Source: Marinobacter sp. CHS3-4 (GTDB lineage Bacteria > Pseudomonadota > Gammaproteobacteria > Pseudomonadales > Oleiphilaceae). From it: a stretch of DNA of 64,000 bases. The stretch covers positions 124,001 through 188,000 of the forward strand of contig NZ_JASGBJ010000004.1 of assembly GCF_030053415.1 (NCBI RefSeq), in the 5' to 3' direction. This document shows, piece after piece, positions 62,981 to 64,000 of the stretch; the first letter of the stretch is position 1, and the number at the start of each line of letters is the position of its first letter. The notes beneath the pieces were generated by a model. It saw nothing but the letters and a program-made list of their open reading frames with translations, made no database searches and had not been told where the DNA came from. Position numbers and translations under genes: made by a program.

Positions 62981-63493
62981 TCAAAGTTCTGGCGGCAAAA
63001 GCACGGTTGACTGAAGGACAGTGATCGCTTCGTCACTGCCGCCCTGTCCTCTTACGGTGACCCGATAACGCTCGAAGCAAGGTTGCCCCTGTTCTTCAGG
63101 GCATACGTCGGCAAGACGGGCCAGGTGATAAATCGGTTGAGCGCTGACGTCTGGGCCTGCATTGCCCGTACCCGAGGGCACTGGGTTTGTGCCGTCCCAT
63201 TCCCACGGGTCAACCAACATAGGTGTTGCATACGCGTCCAGGCGCGTTCCGATATTGGCCAGAACGTCTGTTTCCGCTTGTCTCAGAGCGGCCTCTGTCG
63301 CCTGGAAAGAAATGGCTCCGTCGTGCGCATTACTTGCCATGCGTTCCTGCAGGATAGAGCCCTGCATGCCGCCAATTGCCAGTATCGAGATCAGTACCAG
63401 CATGACCAGAGCAATGATAAGCGAAGCGCCTTGCTGCTTAGCTGGAAGGGGCGCCATTCCAAATGCGTTGAAATCAGCACGTAATGTTTTCAT
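62981..63493 (-). CDS. pilX: Type IV minor pilin PilX
   Basis: 170 residues. The N-terminal segment QQGASLIIALVMLVLISILAIGG is the PilX form of the prepilin signal, with Gly before Ala at the cleavage point, and the PilX_N pattern continues to SFQATEAALRQAE. The C-terminal domain has two Cys (DVCPEEQGQPCF). GAGGAG precedes the ATG. It overlaps pilW by 4 bases and precedes pilY1. Confidence 0.9.
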   Translation of the reverse strand: MKTLRADFNAFGMAPLPAKQQGASLIIALVMLVLISILAIGGMQGSILQERMASNAHDGAISFQATEAALRQAETDVLANIGTRLDAYATPMLVDPWEWDGTNPVPSGTGNAGPDVSAQPIYHLARLADVCPEEQGQPCFERYRVTVRGQGGSDEAITVLQSTVLLPPEL

Positions 63494-63999
63494 TGCATGA
63501 CTCCTCTGAGCGCAACAGTCGCCGACGAGGCGATACGAGCTCGTCGGTCTCCATCGTTCCCCTGAGAGACTTCGCTGCCGATTAGATCAAACGTGCGGGT
63601 GTTCTCTTCAACCAATACTTCATTTTGGCTGCGGGAAATGGTGGCAAAACGGATGCTAACCACGTTCGCCCAGTCGTCATCGGCAATCTCATCGGCCGGC
63701 ACATATTCGTCTGCAGCGTTGCTTCCATTTGTATTGACGCCGTAAAGAATCTGCAGGGTCTCAACGCCAGATACCAGCTCTTGGGGCGCTTCGAGGGGTG
63801 TCATCAGGCGTCGAAACAACGCCGGCTCCCCATTGGTTCCCTCGCCAATGTAGTAAGCCATGGCCGTGAACTCATAAACCCGTGTCTGCGGCTCGTAGTC
63901 AATATTAAAATTATTGCCATTGTTGCCAGGATTGACGTTACCGCCTGCCATGGTGATGGAGGAGGAGTTGTAGTTGTTCGACTTCTGGAACAGTTCACC
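63490..63999 (-). CDS. pilW: Type IV minor pilin PilW, 3' part only
   Basis: The frame is open from the window edge (GELFQKSNNYNSS) to the stop, giving 169 residues; the N-terminal prepilin signal lies outside. The C-terminal domain with VETLQILYGVNT and WANVVSIRFATISRS is typical of PilW. It overlaps pilX by 4 bases. FimU and PilV genes are expected beyond the window. Asn-rich stretch near the visible start. Confidence 0.85.
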   Translation of the reverse strand, partial: GELFQKSNNYNSSSITMAGGNVNPGNNGNNFNIDYEPQTRVYEFTAMAYYIGEGTNGEPALFRRLMTPLEAPQELVSGVETLQILYGVNTNGSNAADEYVPADEIADDDWANVVSIRFATISRSQNEVLVEENTRTFDLIGSEVSQGNDGDRRARIASSATVALRGVMQ

Positions 64000-64000
64000 T

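Overview
The window is a continuous piece of bacterial chromosome from a gammaproteobacterium, most likely Marinobacter or a close relative. This rests on inference from three things: gene order that matches what I recall of several Pseudomonas aeruginosa blocks, the character of the encoded proteins, and a bacterial wax ester synthase/diacylglycerol acyltransferase of the kind typical of Marinobacter. About 55 protein genes fill nearly all of it. No tRNA, rRNA, insertion sequence, prophage or CRISPR array was seen. No gene-free stretch exceeds 300 bases; the largest gaps lie before the lipoprotein gene at 41722 (about 278 bases), before glyA (267), before gltB (254) and between ispB and rplU (242).

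Layout. 1-1900: the 3' end of ptsP, then a patatin-like protein whose nucleophile position carries Asn. 1979-10641 (minus strand): hslU, hslV (with a good sigma-32-type promoter), a SPOR-domain membrane protein, argS, a large Ig-like-repeat lipoprotein that looks like an accessory insertion, and priA. 10843-15102: rpmE, a short-form malic enzyme gene, and mrcA (PBP1A) on the opposite strand. 15316-30817 (plus): the type IV pilus assembly operon pilMNOPQ, aroK, aroB, a DamX-like ATPase/SPOR protein with a 21-copy hexanucleotide repeat, gltB, gltD and hemE. 30891-34323: a small PilZ protein facing radA and ettA.

34591-41209 (plus): glyA, nrdR, ribD, ribB with a degenerate GTP cyclohydrolase II half (RibBX type), ribH, nusB, thiL, pgpA. 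No riboflavin synthase gene lies in this cluster. 41240-46082: a less conserved block with a small unknown protein, a DUF2057-like lipoprotein, a WS/DGAT, and a LysR regulator divergent from a glutathionyl-hydroquinone reductase. 46104-50881: ispB facing rplU, rpmA and obgE, then proB and rpsT, with a 108-base structured inverted repeat between obgE and proB. 51120-58595 (plus): murJ, ribF, ileS, lspA, fkpB, ispH. 58631-64000 (minus): pilE, a PilY2-like small protein, pilY1, pilX and the 3' part of pilW.

Functionally the window joins housekeeping work (translation, riboflavin and flavin nucleotides, isoprenoids, ammonium assimilation, cell wall synthesis, replication restart, protein quality control) with two type IV pilus loci: the inner-membrane/secretin assembly operon and the minor-pilin/PilY1 tip cluster. 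I did not find a clearly undescribed multi-gene system. The most interesting signals are local: the obgE-proB structured element, the patatin with a substituted nucleophile, the Ig-like lipoprotein, the in-frame hexanucleotide repeat in the DamX-like gene, and the altered WS/DGAT motif.
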